From Eumeta japonica (taxonomy: Eukaryota; Arthropoda; Insecta; Lepidoptera; Psychidae): a stretch of 64,000 nucleotides of DNA. The notes beneath the pieces were generated by a model. The model was given only the letters and a program-made list of their open reading frames with translations, was not told where the DNA came from and did not search any database. This document shows positions 22,500-34,526 of this stretch, piece by piece. The number at the start of each line of letters is the position of its first letter. The stretch's first letter is position 1. The stretch lies in assembly GCA_005406025.1 (NCBI GenBank), contig BGZK01002011.1:1-64000 (forward strand). Reading direction: 5' to 3'. A program made the translations under genes and the position numbers.

Positions 22500-23645
22500 T
22501 CGCCTCCGTCAGCTCTTTTTGTCTTTGATTACAATTTATTTTTAAATGGATTCAATTTGTGTGGTGAAACTTTTTAGAGGCAATAAATTTTGATTGTTTA
22601 TGTGGGACGTGATATGTTTACGACTTGATTGTTTCGGATGCTTCAAGGACTTTCTGGAAGGACAGACAGTGCGCAGGAGTAGATTTCTGCGATTGGAGCG
22701 TTCGTAAGTAAGTGCGACAAGCGATCACCTTATTCCGTTGCTATTTATTATGACTCTGAATTTCTAAATATATACCTTCTGATGTTCTACGTGTACCCTT
22801 AATATAATCTCAATGCTTGAACCTACAATAGGGGTTTTCTTAATAATACCCTTGAATATTGTGGCGCCCGTAATGATCAGTAGAACTAGTTTTACTAGGT
22901 ATAGATAAAAGTGGAAAATTTAAAATTTTCCGAATTCTTAAGATAATTCATATTGTATCTGATCCCCGACAAAACACAACAGTACGCGATGAAAAATAAT
23001 CAAATACGTATCTGATTGATATCACAATTGTCAATTACTAAATGATTTTTCGTATCATTGAATAGGTTATTTTCAAATTAAAAAAGATCTTAAACTATAG
23101 AGATACGGAAGGTTTGTCGAGATAATGTGATATTATGATATGAATATTGTATTTATGATTGTATCCATCTATTTATAATCTCATATCTATTTTGCTATAG
23201 GGGTAGGCTGAGACCATGGAGATTTATCCAGTCTACCCCTAGTGGAGATCCACTGGGAACGATTTTTAAGCCCCTGTTTTATTTCACTAATACATATTAA
23301 ACTTGAGTATAAAAGACGTACTTAGTTTAAAATTGCAAATCATAGTGTTTCTAATATAAAGTAAAAGTATTTGTGAAATCGTCGACTTAGTACAATTGAT
23401 GTAGCGTGTTCAGTAAAAACTAATAAATTTACAAAAGAAACGTCCTGAAAATCTAATTGAAATCAGTAATTCATTTTATCACACTTTTTAACATCTAAGG
23501 AAGTTAGAAAACATTATTAAACGTAAAAAATTGCAAATATGTTTTTCTATTTCCGATAAAAACTTTACTGATTTCAATATATTGAATAGGTAGATATTTA
23601 GATGCTAATGCTTTCGTTAAAAATCGGATAGTATTTGTTATTTTT
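22500..23645. other. Intergenic stretch with two adjacent hairpins
   Basis: At 23198-23241, TAGGGGTAGGCTG pairs with CAGTCTACCCCTA (one mismatch), immediately followed by AGTGGA-ga-TCCACT (23241-23254). The remainder is AT-rich with no gene or repeat I recognise. Confidence 0.5.
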
Positions 23646-23647
23646 GT

Positions 23648-23820
23648 ATACTAGCTTTTGCCCGCGCGGAGATCGAAGACATTTTTTCCTCTTTGGACCG
23701 ACAGATCACTCTGTCAACTATGATTCTAATCTTCTTCCTGCTTTAGATTCCAATCTAGTCTCACTTTAGAGTCTTATTTTTGTGTCAATCTCGTTCTGGT
23801 TTTGGTCAAAATATAGATAA
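23648..23820 (-). repeat. Repeat terminus plus GAATC-like block (reverse)
   Basis: CTAGCTTTTGCCCGCGCGGA is the usual terminus of common lepidopteran repeats ending in an 'AGC...CGCGGGC...GCTAG' motif. It is followed by pyrimidine-rich imperfect GATTC units (23720-23810), the complement of the GAATC-like family. The two may be one composite insertion. Confidence 0.45.
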
Positions 23821-24864
23821 TGGAAAAAAATAACACCAAAACGGTATAAATACTATTCTGTAAATCACTTCGGAGTATAAACTAATATTAGCTCAAATTT
23901 CATAAATTTTGTTCAATCATTTTGTTTTTGCGGAATTCGCGATCCAACTCATAGACAGAAAGTCGTTTTTTTTTCAAATATCTGTAATGTACAGATTTAT
24001 TCTCTTTGCATTTTATTACATGTATAAATTGTGTCCGATTTTAATGACCTTACGTCTCAGGTATATCCTTCCACCATATTTTTACTTTAGACTGTGAGAT
24101 TCAGTCCCCAAACTCTCTGCGGGTTTTGGGTTGCTAACTACAAGTGTTTTTTATGTTTTAAAATAATTGGCGCCTTTTGTTTGTTATAAGATGTTTGGAA
24201 ATAAAAAGGAGAAGAAAAAAAAATGTTATTTATTTTATATTAACTATATTAATAAAAACAAAATGTTACTATTTATTACCTAACTATTGTCAGATATTTT
24301 TATTATCTCTAAACTTCAGTCTACTTCCCAAAAGTGTACAATGACCTCAACATGAGACATTTGCATACTCGCTTATTTAACTAACTACCATAACCATCAA
24401 TCATGATATAGAAGCTAATTGGTTTTAGGTACTTAAAATTTGTCTTTAATATTCCTGAACCAATTTCGTCTGCATAAGGTTTTTTAAAACGACCATTTTC
24501 ATTCATTCTAGTGAGATGGTCAAACTACATGTATATTTCTACTCTGGTCCTTACATCTTATTTCTAACCACACCGTTTTCTAACATTACTATTGCTTTCA
24601 AAGATACTCTAAACGTGCAACGCAGAGATCACATCACCACTGCATAGATTCTACTTTCATGATTATTCTGTGCTTATCAATTTTCCCTTCTGTTCATAAA
24701 CATAGTGATTGCAACTCATAAGCGTACCAAGGGTACACACAAGTTCATATCTCTATCACGCACACCACTGTTTGTACATTAACTAACCAAGTACACAAAA
24801 TTTTTCACTTGTTCAACTGTTTCACCGCATATTTACCTTCCTGCAATATTCTATATATTTCAAG
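23821..24864. other. Intergenic stretch, nothing recognised
   Basis: AT-rich. The 62-codon frame at 23909-24097 (+) is hydrophobic and has no recognised motif. No other structure seen. The stretch 24300-24860 may be diverged LINE sequence upstream of the next feature, but I cannot show it. Confidence 0.35.
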
Positions 24865-25215
24865 AAGGTTTGTAGGAAGATGTAGTACTAGAGTTGAAAG
24901 TGGTATATTACGGTTGTTTGGCCATCTGGAAAGAATGAATGAAAATAGAGTAACAAAAAAAAATCTATAAAGTGAATGTGTGTGATGGAAAGGTAGGCAA
25001 GGATCGCCCTAGAAAATCCTGTACAAACCTTATTGGCGGAATATTAAAAAAGGGTAAAATTTTAAGCAGCCGAAACCGAAAAGCTTGCATTAAAAAAATG
25101 ATGGATGTCAGTGAAGCAAAAGAGATAAGCAAAATTCGTACCATGTGGAAATCTATTGTCTCTGCCTACCTTTCAAGGAAATAGATGTGAGTTTATATTA
25201 TATGTATAATGCATA
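24865..25215 (+). mobile_element. LINE ORF2 C-terminal fragment
   Basis: Encodes the tail of a non-LTR retrotransposon: L-F-G-H-L-E-R-M-N-E, then (after a frameshift near 24975) C-D-G-K-V-G-K-D-R-P-R-K-S, I-G-G-I-L-K-K-G and R-T-M-W-K-S-I-V-S-A-Y, ending at TAG 25182-25184. The same family is found at 38440-39790 (+), 2044-2262 (-) and 30118-30190 (-). No reverse-transcriptase domain is present here, so the copy is dead and 5'-truncated. Confidence 0.75.
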
Positions 25216-28200
25216 TAATCTTTTGCTGAAATTTACATTAATACTCCATTTCTTACGTAATTATTCTTCATTTTAATAAACTTCGCGTGCAACTCGCAAG
25301 TCGACAATGCAAAAATTGCATCGGTCATCAGCGTACAGATGTAATTTGTTTTATTTAGCATATAGTTCAACCATTATTAGTATGCAGTAATATACAGCTA
25401 TTCATGAATTATTTAATAGCCACGATAGCGATACCTCTCTACCCCTCTCTTTCTCTCTCTCTCTGATACTTCGTTGCCAAACGCGTCAGTGTTAAGCCAT
25501 GCTTATTATAACAACTGAAGTGTTTATGTAAAAAATGTAGTGACCTTATCAATCCATTAATTACACTTAATATGAATAGAGTTTTCCATCATCATTCCTT
25601 TTCAATCCTTACCACTTTATCAGAAGTTTATTCCAGATTTAAGGAAGTGCAGAACATTTTTTGTACTTTAAATGATTATTGATGTTTCACAAGAAAAATA
25701 CGATACTTGGTCATTACGTCCTAATCCGATTTTATATTTCATATTTTACGTTCAATCTTACTCAGAACCAATTCAATAATAAATTTCAAATACAGTTTGA
25801 GAACGAGCCTGAGGGGATTTGTAGGTCGATAATTTGCACTACCGGTCGTAAGGCTTTCGCTTTGACCTATTAACAGTTAAAAGTCTGATAATTAAACCGA
25901 TTCTAAGGGGAATACAATGACGGAATTATCGTCGTTAGAAACGCTGGCTTTTCTTTATTTATTATAGAGCCAGTTCAGCAGGCTTACCGCTATGCCTCTG
26001 CCGGTCCTCCGCAACTCTAATGAATCCGGTAACTTTTGCAGCGTCCACATACAGAACTGATTATGTATATTAATAGTTGCTATAAAATATCAACAAAACT
26101 ACATAAGTAGATTCAGAATTATCATGAAAAATAAAAAGACGAAAAATTATTTCGTGTTCGTGTTTTTGTTTATGTCTGCTAGCTAGTTAGCAGAGTCCAA
26201 ATAAAACTAATATCATTAAAAAAATTGAAGACATAAAGTACATCTTAAGCAGAAATATAATTTTTAATTTTGGTTGGTTATGAGTAGATATATATAAATT
26301 TGTTGAATATTTATTCCATGACTACCTTTCACCCGCAACACCACTCGCGTGGAAAAAGTCCACCATAACCTCGATTCTGATCTAGTTGTCGTCTCAATTT
26401 TTAAAGGTGTAACAATAAAAGAGCATGACGTGATTTGAAACCACACAGACTCAAAATTTTAAAAATAATATCTTATCTTCAATCACAGTTTTCAGTTTTA
26501 GATGTGACTCGGCTTCTAGACGGCAAGTTAGATTTCCAGCAACAGAACTGGGAAAAACCTATTCGATTTCGTGTAGTAGTTTTTGCGCATGCGCGATCAA
26601 AAAAAAAACATGTAAAAAGAGAAAAAATTTAAAAGTAATTATCTTCTACTGCACATATAAAGACCGTCTATATTCGTTTTCATATGTTTCTGAAGTACAG
26701 ATATTGATCAGTTACCGTTTTACTAAACATTTAGAAGTACATACGTTCTATTGCATGCATGACCTTCTTGGCACGTCTGCAGATAGTTATAAAATACAAC
26801 TATGAAAATATATCAATATTCCACTTTCTCCTGTGACATCTGGAGTTCTGTAGATTTAGCGTATATGATATTGTAAGACGCGAGAGGCCGGCCGCAGCCG
26901 TATGCGCGCGCGCCGGTGCGTCATAAGCTGTCAGAAATATCTATTGTCTCAGCGCTATACACTGGTCGTTTGCGAAACGATTCAATAGAATCTATTATGA
27001 ATTCTCTTTCTGGGCATATTCATATGATGCCTCATTGCGATTCATGTACGTAATAGGAAACAGAAAATGGGCAAGCGCGAATGTGATTTGTGCCCCGGAG
27101 AGTTCCTCTTTTGTGAACTCTGTGAGAATTTCACTACACAACTAAAATCAACAGTACTTATCATAAATGTAGCTTGTGGACTCGTAACATAGTTTTCATT
27201 TCGGAACACTAAAAGTGCATTTTTGTAACATCGTAAGAGGACAATTCGCACTTTACTTTCCAGAACGGTATACAGTACTTAACCACAAAATTCCACTTCG
27301 TACACTCATACAAGATTACTGTACCGTACTTAAGTACTTCAATTTTGGCCTAAGTTTAGTATGTTAACATTTTTAATTTTTTTGCAAATTTATTTTCTCT
27401 TAGTTTTTCCTGAATTATCTTATTTATTTAATATATATGCGCAGCTTGGAATGTAAATTGATTCCAGACGTCTTTGTTGTGGATGGTAATAAGGCGACTA
27501 ACGCGCCACCAAACAGATCGATGGAAAAATGACTATTACGTGTTCATACTTTGATAACATTTAGAACAGAGGCGCGAGAGGTCTAGTACTAAGAACGTAG
27601 ATAGTAGATACTTGCACAAAGTGAGGCAATTAAGGCAAACTTTAGAAAGTTTTAGAAGTTTTGCCTTATCTGCTATGCTTTACAGATATGCCAACTTTAT
27701 ATTGCAACAGAATATATCACAAAAATTAAATTGAATGAGATGCCTTGAATAATAATTAAATAGGTTTGACGATCGTAGGTTTTAGTCTAAATTGACAGTT
27801 GTTAAGGCGCTATTAAGTGTGGGCAAGTTAAATTTATGACTACAGTAATACTTAACTGTAAAATTAGTTGACCGCAATAACTTACCGCAAAACCTATATA
27901 AGTTGTATCAAAAAAAAAAAAACATGAGTTGTCGTAGGACATCCGGTATCAACGAACTTCCTTTCGCTGTGTATATTGTATTATTAAATAACGAGCACAA
28001 TGAATGAATGACAAATAAGTTGTATTTGCTATGTATACTATTTAAGTATTTATTTATAAAATACGAATATAATAATTTTCTAGTAGTTATAATTATAAAA
28101 ATTAAACAAATTATAAATTTAATCAGTTCATTATATACATGTACGAATATACCGCTTACTGCATATCACTACACTGATATATTAATACTTATATGTAGAC

Positions 28201-28260
28201 ATACGCTTCTAAACAAAGGCAGTAAATAAATCTAGAGCATAGGCATACGCTTGCAAACAA
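25216..28260. other. Intergenic stretch, nothing firmly recognised
   Basis: AT-rich, with a CT-rich simple tract at 25436-25466 and a GC-rich patch at 26880-26935 (GAGGCCGGCCGCAGCCGTAT then GCGCGCGCGCCGGTGCG). The 60-69-codon frames here have no recognised motif. No promoter, splice-supported exon or known repeat could be identified. Confidence 0.4.
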
Positions 28261-28830
28261 GCTGTAAGATAGCAAACGGCTCTAGAGGATCAGTGGTTTC
28301 TCGCGCCAAGTACACGTTTACCCTTTCTCTTTCCGTCTCTTCGTCTCAAAAGTGACGGTTGGACATTTTTTCCCCGTGTTCTCCCAAACAGGTGATAAAG
28401 AACTTATTTTCAATCATCGTGGTTGTCGTTCAAGTTTGAATCACTCCACATACTCCTTGAAATTTTTCTCGGATCGAGAGGTTTGGAACTGCAGCCCACC
28501 GCGCTGGTTCACTGCAAGCTGGAGGTTGTTAGTGACGATCCTCACCAAATGGTGATAATATCGGAGACCGACGAGATAACATGCTCGCCCTGCTACCGAA
28601 CCGACGGTATAATTGGACTTGAGTTGAATGAATACTTATCGGTTGATTTGTCCGTGAAGAGGACTCGATTCCTGCACCTCATCGCTGGAAGGCTCTCGGC
28701 CGCTCGGCGATCGCAGCGTCGCCAGTGCTAATTGCGGTTTGGCATTTCTCGGTAACGTACCTCATGAATGTAACCATCCGCTTACGTCGGCCTCGCGCTA
28801 ACGGTAAAGCAAGCCTATTGTCGATTCTGT
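28260..28830 (+). other. Coding-like island with an unrecognised 102-codon frame
   Basis: Base composition changes from AT-rich to balanced over about 500 bp. Frame 28399-28731 (+) is open, without a clear ATG at its start; it reads L-E-L-Q-P-T-A-L-V-H-C-K-L-E-V-V and later E-T-D-E-I-T-C-S-P-C-Y-R-T-D-G and ends in an R-rich tail at TAA 28732. A possible splice acceptor (CTCCCAAACAG, about 28390) and an arthropod initiator-like TCAGT (about 28291) lie upstream. I do not recognise the protein. It may be an exon of an unknown gene, a transposon fragment or chance. Confidence 0.25.
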
Positions 28831-30117
28831 TTGCTCATGCGCGCTCAAACATGGCATATGATTTTAATAAATGAATTTCAATTAATTTTACAGATTCAGA
28901 GGATGAAATTCATTTGTAAGCAGGAATAACGAAACCTCTTCGAAAGTCATTGATGTTATTGAAATCCACAGTTTTACATGCTAGAATATATATATCTTGA
29001 TTTTCGCGCATTGATGATGTATCAATAACTATTGTTTTTATTTTATTCAAATTCAAAAAAAAATTCAAAGGAAATTGACAAAGATTTCAAGCTATCCGTG
29101 TGCTTATAAATCAATTGGATAATTATATTTAATCCGGCAATTAACGTATTTTGAAAATAGGTTGTTATTCTTGTAATCTTGTAAAAAATAAACAGTTACA
29201 TTTAGTTATGTATAAAGTTGTATAAGTTTCTGAATATATTAAATATCAATAATTTTCGAATTGAAAATATAATGCTAGGAAAAGTTATTTCCTGATGATC
29301 ACATCATCCATGCACTACAAGTAATTAGTTTTCATGAAACTTTCATATTCTTTTAATTTCTTCATTACAAAACTTAGAAGTCATACGGATTGGCATTCAA
29401 ATAAATGCAAAATTATTGTTATGCAACTTAAAAACAGGTGTTAGTAATAAATGTTTTTGCAAAACATATTTATTATAATAAAAAGAGATTTACGTTCGTC
29501 CATAAAAATTTTTGCCTAAGTATGGTTACTAATTACGAATAAGCTTCGGAATAATTCCACGTGTATAAATATGATTACAAATGATACTGAATGTTTACTA
29601 AACGATGAAAGTCATATAAAGGATTATTTCGAAAATGTGTTTGCGTATGAGTTTACAGTTGAAGATGACAATGTTACTGCAACTGAACATGTGAATGATG
29701 ATGAAAACGAAAATAAAGTTAAAATGGAAGAAATTATGAAACCAGTAAATCTAAAAAAAATAGAGTACAAATTTATCTAAGAAATGCATTTTAATTGAGA
29801 AAACCACAAACGTTTCGTAGGTATTTTAAAATTATAATTTCATCATCCAAAAAAGGTATAAGTGTACGTTAACAGTGTCGATTGTAAAAAAAAAATATGT
29901 TATAATTAAAATATCTCATTATTCCATACTTAAGTATATTTCTATTTTGCAGGTGCGTCATTTCATTTTGATCAGGTATCACACCAAGTTTAATATCTCA
30001 CACTAATTACTCTCTCTACTTTTAACACATTCAAATATGTAGGGTTTTCAATCGTCCTTAATAAATGAAAGTAAGTACTTACATTAATTTATGATAACAT
30101 AAGTAACTATTAAATGT
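28831..30117. other. Intergenic stretch with one acidic open frame
   Basis: AT-rich. An ATG-initiated 69-codon frame at 29571-29780 (+) encodes an acidic peptide (M-I-T-N-D-T-E-C, then H-V-N-D-D-E-N-E-N-K). I recognise no domain, and A-rich codons can produce such runs by chance, so I do not call it a gene. Confidence 0.3.
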
Positions 30118-30190
30118 TATAGTAATAATATAAACTCACGTCTAGTTCCCGGAAGGGCAGATAGAGACTATAGATTTCGACAAGGTACTT
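30118..30190 (-). mobile_element. LINE 3'-end relic
   Basis: The string ATAATATAAACTCACGTCTA, then TTCCCGGAAGGGCAGATAGA and GACTATAG, is the reverse complement of the LINE terminus seen at 2044-2262 (GTAGGTACAGACTACAGA on the + strand there) and 25160-25200. Only about 70 bp remain. Confidence 0.5.
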
Positions 30191-30245
30191 TTAAGACACT
30201 TTTAATTTTAATGTAATTTACTATCGATATTAGGAACGAACATAG

Positions 30246-30300
30246 GCGGCCGAGTGATTAGCAGTTTGATACCTTTGTATTCGAATGCTCGAATTCTGAC
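30246..30300 (+). mobile_element. Possible tRNA-derived SINE head
   Basis: GGCGGCCGAGTGATTAGC resembles a pol III A box of Ser/Leu tRNA type. GCTCGAATTCT, 22-25 nt further on, resembles a B box (GGTTCGAATCC) with three mismatches. The clover-leaf does not close, so it is not a working tRNA. The following 170 bp (to about 30470) could be the SINE body. Confidence 0.3.
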
Positions 30301-30959
30301 CAAGACAAAAGGATCGACCCAATTAAGTTCTGAACCGAAGTCGAATTAAAGTACCCGTGATGTAGTTCTGAAAACACGTCATGCCGTCGTTGCTCGTTCT
30401 TGTCCCCGCATTCGCGTTGATGGTTTTCAGCATCATCCAATCAGCTACACTGGAAGTTGCTGAAAAGACTGCAATAGCGGAGGAATTCATGAAATTGTGA
30501 AATTTTACACAAAATAGTTTGGGGAAATATATGCCTCAGCTGTGAAATAATAATAATATGGAAAAAACTGAGAATTGATAATTTTCTATCTGTTTTGTTT
30601 CACAATAACAACTATGAAATATTACATTAATACTGAGTAGCGATGCACAAGGTCGAAAACGATAGGATTAGAGAGTTATGAATATTTGTAATTTTTGCAC
30701 GCGATTGAAGTCTAAACTTTTTTCATTACTGTAGTTATTAAGAGTAAATTAAAAATAAATATGTTGGATATAATTAACCGGAGATTATGATCCAAAGAGA
30801 GATCGCTAAATGTGAAAGAATCAAAGGTTGGTTCTATGCTCACCCAGTTAGAGCTTCAGGTACCGCTACTTATTAATAAAATGACTGTCTATAAAATAAT
30901 TTATTAATGTGATATTCATATACAGCGTAAAGAAGGATAGGTCTATCTGAAAAATGATA

Positions 30960-31400
30960 GCATTCATTCTACATCTAGCTAAGCACAAATGATTATTATT
31001 AAAAATAATTATTAACAATTGTAATTATAAGAGTGGTCATTAAGTCATCTAGCCGGGCATAGATAATTATTAATAAGCATAATTGTAAGAGTGGTCATTA
31101 AGTACAAAAATGTGATGGACATATATCTACATCTATCCGAAAGTTGCCGCGAGCAAAACTGGTCAGTGATGTTATAATTATTAAAAGCATAATTGAGAGA
31201 GTGGTTATCAAATACGTGGAAAGAAGAATTCATTATTTGTCCATTCGGGCAAAGTAATTAATATTTCATTAAAAAAGCTAGTTATCAATGAAATAGTAAT
31301 TAATAATCATTATTGAAACAGAGATTATCAGAAATAAAAAGAGGAGCAATTCATTCTAAATCTACTGGGGTGGAGCCGCGGGCTTAGTTAGTTGTTAATA
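30960..31400 (+). repeat. Degenerate tandem repeat ending in a GGAGCCGCGGGC terminus
   Basis: AGAGTGGTCATTAAGT occurs at about 31029 and 31087, with a weaker GAGTGGTTATCAAAT copy at about 31200. ATTCATTCTA-ATCTA(G/C) phrases occur at about 30961 and 31351, and ATAATTATTAA(T/A)AAGCATAATTG at about 31062 and 31174. The block ends GGGTGGAGCCGCGGGCTTAG, a common lepidopteran repeat terminus. The units are irregular in length. Confidence 0.5.
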
Positions 31401-32365
31401 AACGTATTAAAGGTGTACATATGAAATAATAGTTTTTATTTATTGGCAATTTTTAGTCTATGTGTTTCAGATTTAGCGACAAATTTAAAATTTGAATCAG
31501 GAATGCAAAACGCTTAAACGGAATGTAGATAAGGTTGAACGTCACTTCCGTTTTCTAATTCAAATGTATCTTTATTTCATAGAATGTGAATAACAATGAA
31601 ATACGTCAAAATATTTTTAGAATTTACACTTTAATACTTTGCCACTTTAGCGTTCGTTTGGAGGACAGTTTTCTCTCAGGAAGAACGAACAAGAAACTTG
31701 AGGTAGCTCTTTTCAAATTTAAATGTTTTATATTATAAATCAAACACAGATTTATAACATAAACAAATTAACCCGCAAGTAGTCGAGCTGGTTATGCCAA
31801 TGAATATTTGTCCTCTAAATATTCACAAAAGATGTAATATCTTATTTTAACAAGAATTTGCTTTATAATGATTATAAAGTTGTTGAAGGGTAGATTTTGT
31901 ATATTTTCAGGGACCTCATTGAACACACGGGCCCCTAAAGAATACGTAACTTTATGTAGACGACTAACATGTGCACAGTTAATTTTTATTTCTTGTACTG
32001 AATTTATGGCTATCACTAGTTTTTTGGAATAGCGTCATTCGATCATTTGAAGGTGATTTCAGTTAATCATAAGTCTTAACGAAGTTTTGCTTTAAAAATA
32101 TTCGTTTTTTAAGCGTGGCTTGGCAATTTGAAAGCGAGAACGGTTTTTCAAATTGGAAGAGACAAAATTTCATTTCAAGCAAGCATTAGGAGTATAAAAA
32201 TAAAAATATGTAAAAGATGTAGTGGGTATAATTGTTGTAATATAAAATATTTTATAAGAAAAAATGTAAGGATGCTGTGTCTATGCCCTTTATAGTATAA
32301 AAATACTTAGAATAATTGTTACTTACCTCTTCTTCGTATGAAAATATAATTCCTACGTTTTCTTA
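31401..32365. other. Intergenic stretch, nothing recognised
   Basis: AT-rich. A 74-codon - strand frame (31792-32016) includes V-T-Y-S-L-G-A-R-V-F-N-E-V-P-E-N-I and I-Q-N-L-P-F, reminiscent of the C-terminal tail of many LINE ORF2 proteins (Y-x-x-R-x-F-N-x-L-P), so this may be a LINE relic on the - strand. I cannot confirm it. Confidence 0.35.
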
Positions 32366-32369
32366 CATT

Positions 32370-32580
32370 GCTCGATAATGCTTTGCCCACTGCGAACCGA
32401 TTTCGGTCCAGTTTTAAGTTTCGATCCTGGTTTCGATTTCGATTCTGAGTCTGGTTCCGGCCTTGATAGAATAGAGATTCGTCTCTATTTCACCTTCGTT
32501 TCAATTCCTATTAGCCCATCGCATATTAAGAGTTTTGGACACACAGACAGACATATAACAGAAAAACGAAATTTCTAAGG
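32370..32580 (-). repeat. Degenerate GAATC-like block (reverse)
   Basis: Pyrimidine-rich imperfect units (TTTCGATCCTGG, TTTCGATTTCGATTCTGAG, TTCGTTTCAATTCC). After it comes TTTTGGACACACAGACAGAC and ATATAACAGAAAAACGAAAT, a tail also hinted at after the 52270 copy (CTCAGACAGACGAACAGATA). The 66-codon + frame is a product of this composition. Confidence 0.6.
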
Positions 32581-34225
32581 GGAATTATTTTCTTATTGGT
32601 GGTGTATAGATTAAAAAAAATTAGCATGCGCTAACATACATTTCAATTATAATTATACAATTAATGAGTATAAGTAAAAAATGTAAAGGATACAGTGTCT
32701 ATAAATTAAATTTATTTTTATTGTTCTTTTTATTAGTTGTCATTAGCGTACTCTAAATTAAAACATTACAAGTTAGTAACATTTGATAAATTTATGTAGA
32801 AGAGAGTTGTTGAGAATCAAACAAAAAAATTATAGGTGTTATATATTCATATTTCATATACTTAAGTAAATATCAATTAAGTTAGTAATGTGTTTATATA
32901 TTTATATAGTTATATTGGATTAAGCATATTTCAATTTGAGTTAATTATTATAAAATGATAAGTGAGATTAACTGTGAACTGTAACTGTTCCTTCTAATCA
33001 GGAACAAGTAATTATTTATTAAAATAACTAAACTGTAGTTGGCGCTTATAATACGAGTATAAACTTACGTCGTATTTACGTTAAATATGACGTAAATATT
33101 GATGTAAAATAAGTTTAATAAGTCATAAAATTGTCGCTAGTTTTTATTAGTTATAACGACAAGACGGAAATACGATATTATTAACGTATTTTTGGAAATG
33201 ATTTATTGCTAGTATATATACTTACTTTTCCAAGTAAATTGCATCAGGACCAAGTACAGTCAAGTCTTCTTTATATTTGGTATAAGGAAGGATAAATAGA
33301 AATAAACGGAAATAGAAATAGGACATATTTTATATTTGGGCGAACGGAGCCGCGGCCGAATGCTGGACTGGAAAATACGCACATTGTTTTAACAGAGTAT
33401 ATAAAATTATTTAGATAAAAATTAATGCAATTTTGATAATGTATGAGTTTGATGGAAATCTATCAAACTGAAACATTAGCCAAACAAGCGTTTTTATTGT
33501 AAATCTAGCTGCTTTGCAGGCCCTCATAGTGTACATAGATACAGCGCTGTGCGTCAGAGTGATGATAAACATCGGTCAAGGGCGAGCTTAACGCGTGAGC
33601 AAGTAGTTCCCTAGCCGACATAGATTTTTACTCAACTTTCTCTTTTGTTCAAGCCTTCAGGTGTTATCATGCTTTGTGAAATTCAAAAAAAAAATATATA
33701 AAGGAAAATTGTTAATTAGATAACGAATAAAACTCAAAATCCTTTTGACATTTTTTTTGATAAAGATTGGGTAAGCCTTTGCCTGAAAGATTTTTTAATG
33801 TCAAAATCTTTTATTAAAAATAAAGAAGGTACAACATTTTTGTATAAACGCTTATATTCTATTACTTATAAGGTCTTTTAACTAATATCCATTCTATGCG
33901 CAAAATTAAAAAAAAACACAGGTAGAGAGACAAGCAGCCACGTAAGGGGTCTCTTAAGGGTTGCTTTTTTACGTTGAGATAAAAGAATCCTAAAGGGATT
34001 CCCAGTTAAAAACAATAAATAAATATTTTTGATACACACATATCCGACAATAACTTTCCGCATACCTAGTTCATTCTTTGCAATATGAACGCGAATAATG
34101 CTACCTAATAGAGAAAATGAAAATATTTGCTGTCAAAGGCAAACAGTATGGTCGAAATCGCGAACAAAAAAATAGTCATTTGCATTAACGATATTAAAAT
34201 GCACTTCGTCTAGGCACACACCGCA
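32581..34225. other. Intergenic stretch, repeat termini only
   Basis: AT-rich. GGGCGAACGGAGCCGCGGCC at about 33342 looks like a lepidopteran repeat terminus. CAGCGCTGTGCGTCAGAGTG at about 33542 is a short GC-rich patch. I see no gene. Confidence 0.4.
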
Positions 34226-34473
34226 ATTAAAAATCTGCAAATTCTTCGAACAGGATCCGTTGCCGAGACGATAGGAAATCTGTTAATTTGTTGACAGGTG
34301 TTACGCGACGGGAGTTGACATAGCCGTCTCGAGGTAATGCATCTGTGTTTACATATTTCATAGATTTCGCGACAACGCAACCCAGCGGATTATGCAATTG
34401 TACGCACCTCCGAGTGGTGGCGCGACGGCGTACGGTATATATAGCTGAAAGGTGGTAGAGGAAGACATCAATC
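34226..34473 (+). promoter_or_regulatory. CPR-B promoter and proximal upstream region
   Basis: TATATATA at 34436-34443, with an initiator-like ATCAATCACT about 31 nt downstream (34467). The 200 bp before it are GC-richer than the surroundings and hold TGTTTACAT (forkhead-type, about 34349) and TTATGCAATTG (C/EBP-like, about 34390). The 82-codon - strand frame across this region is a shadow. Binding is inferred from motifs only. Confidence 0.6.
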
Positions 34474-34526
34474 ACTTACCGCCTTACAGTCTGTTTGCCT
34501 GTCTCGTCTCGTGAAACATCAGAGAA

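Noticed and set aside
29571..29780. Small acidic protein gene
   Set aside because: ATG-initiated but only 69 codons, low complexity, and composed of A-rich codons expected from the local base composition; noted in the stretch description only.
30246..30300. A functional tRNA gene
   Set aside because: A and B boxes are suggestive, but no acceptor stem or anticodon arm can be drawn and the B box has mismatches; kept only as a possible SINE head.
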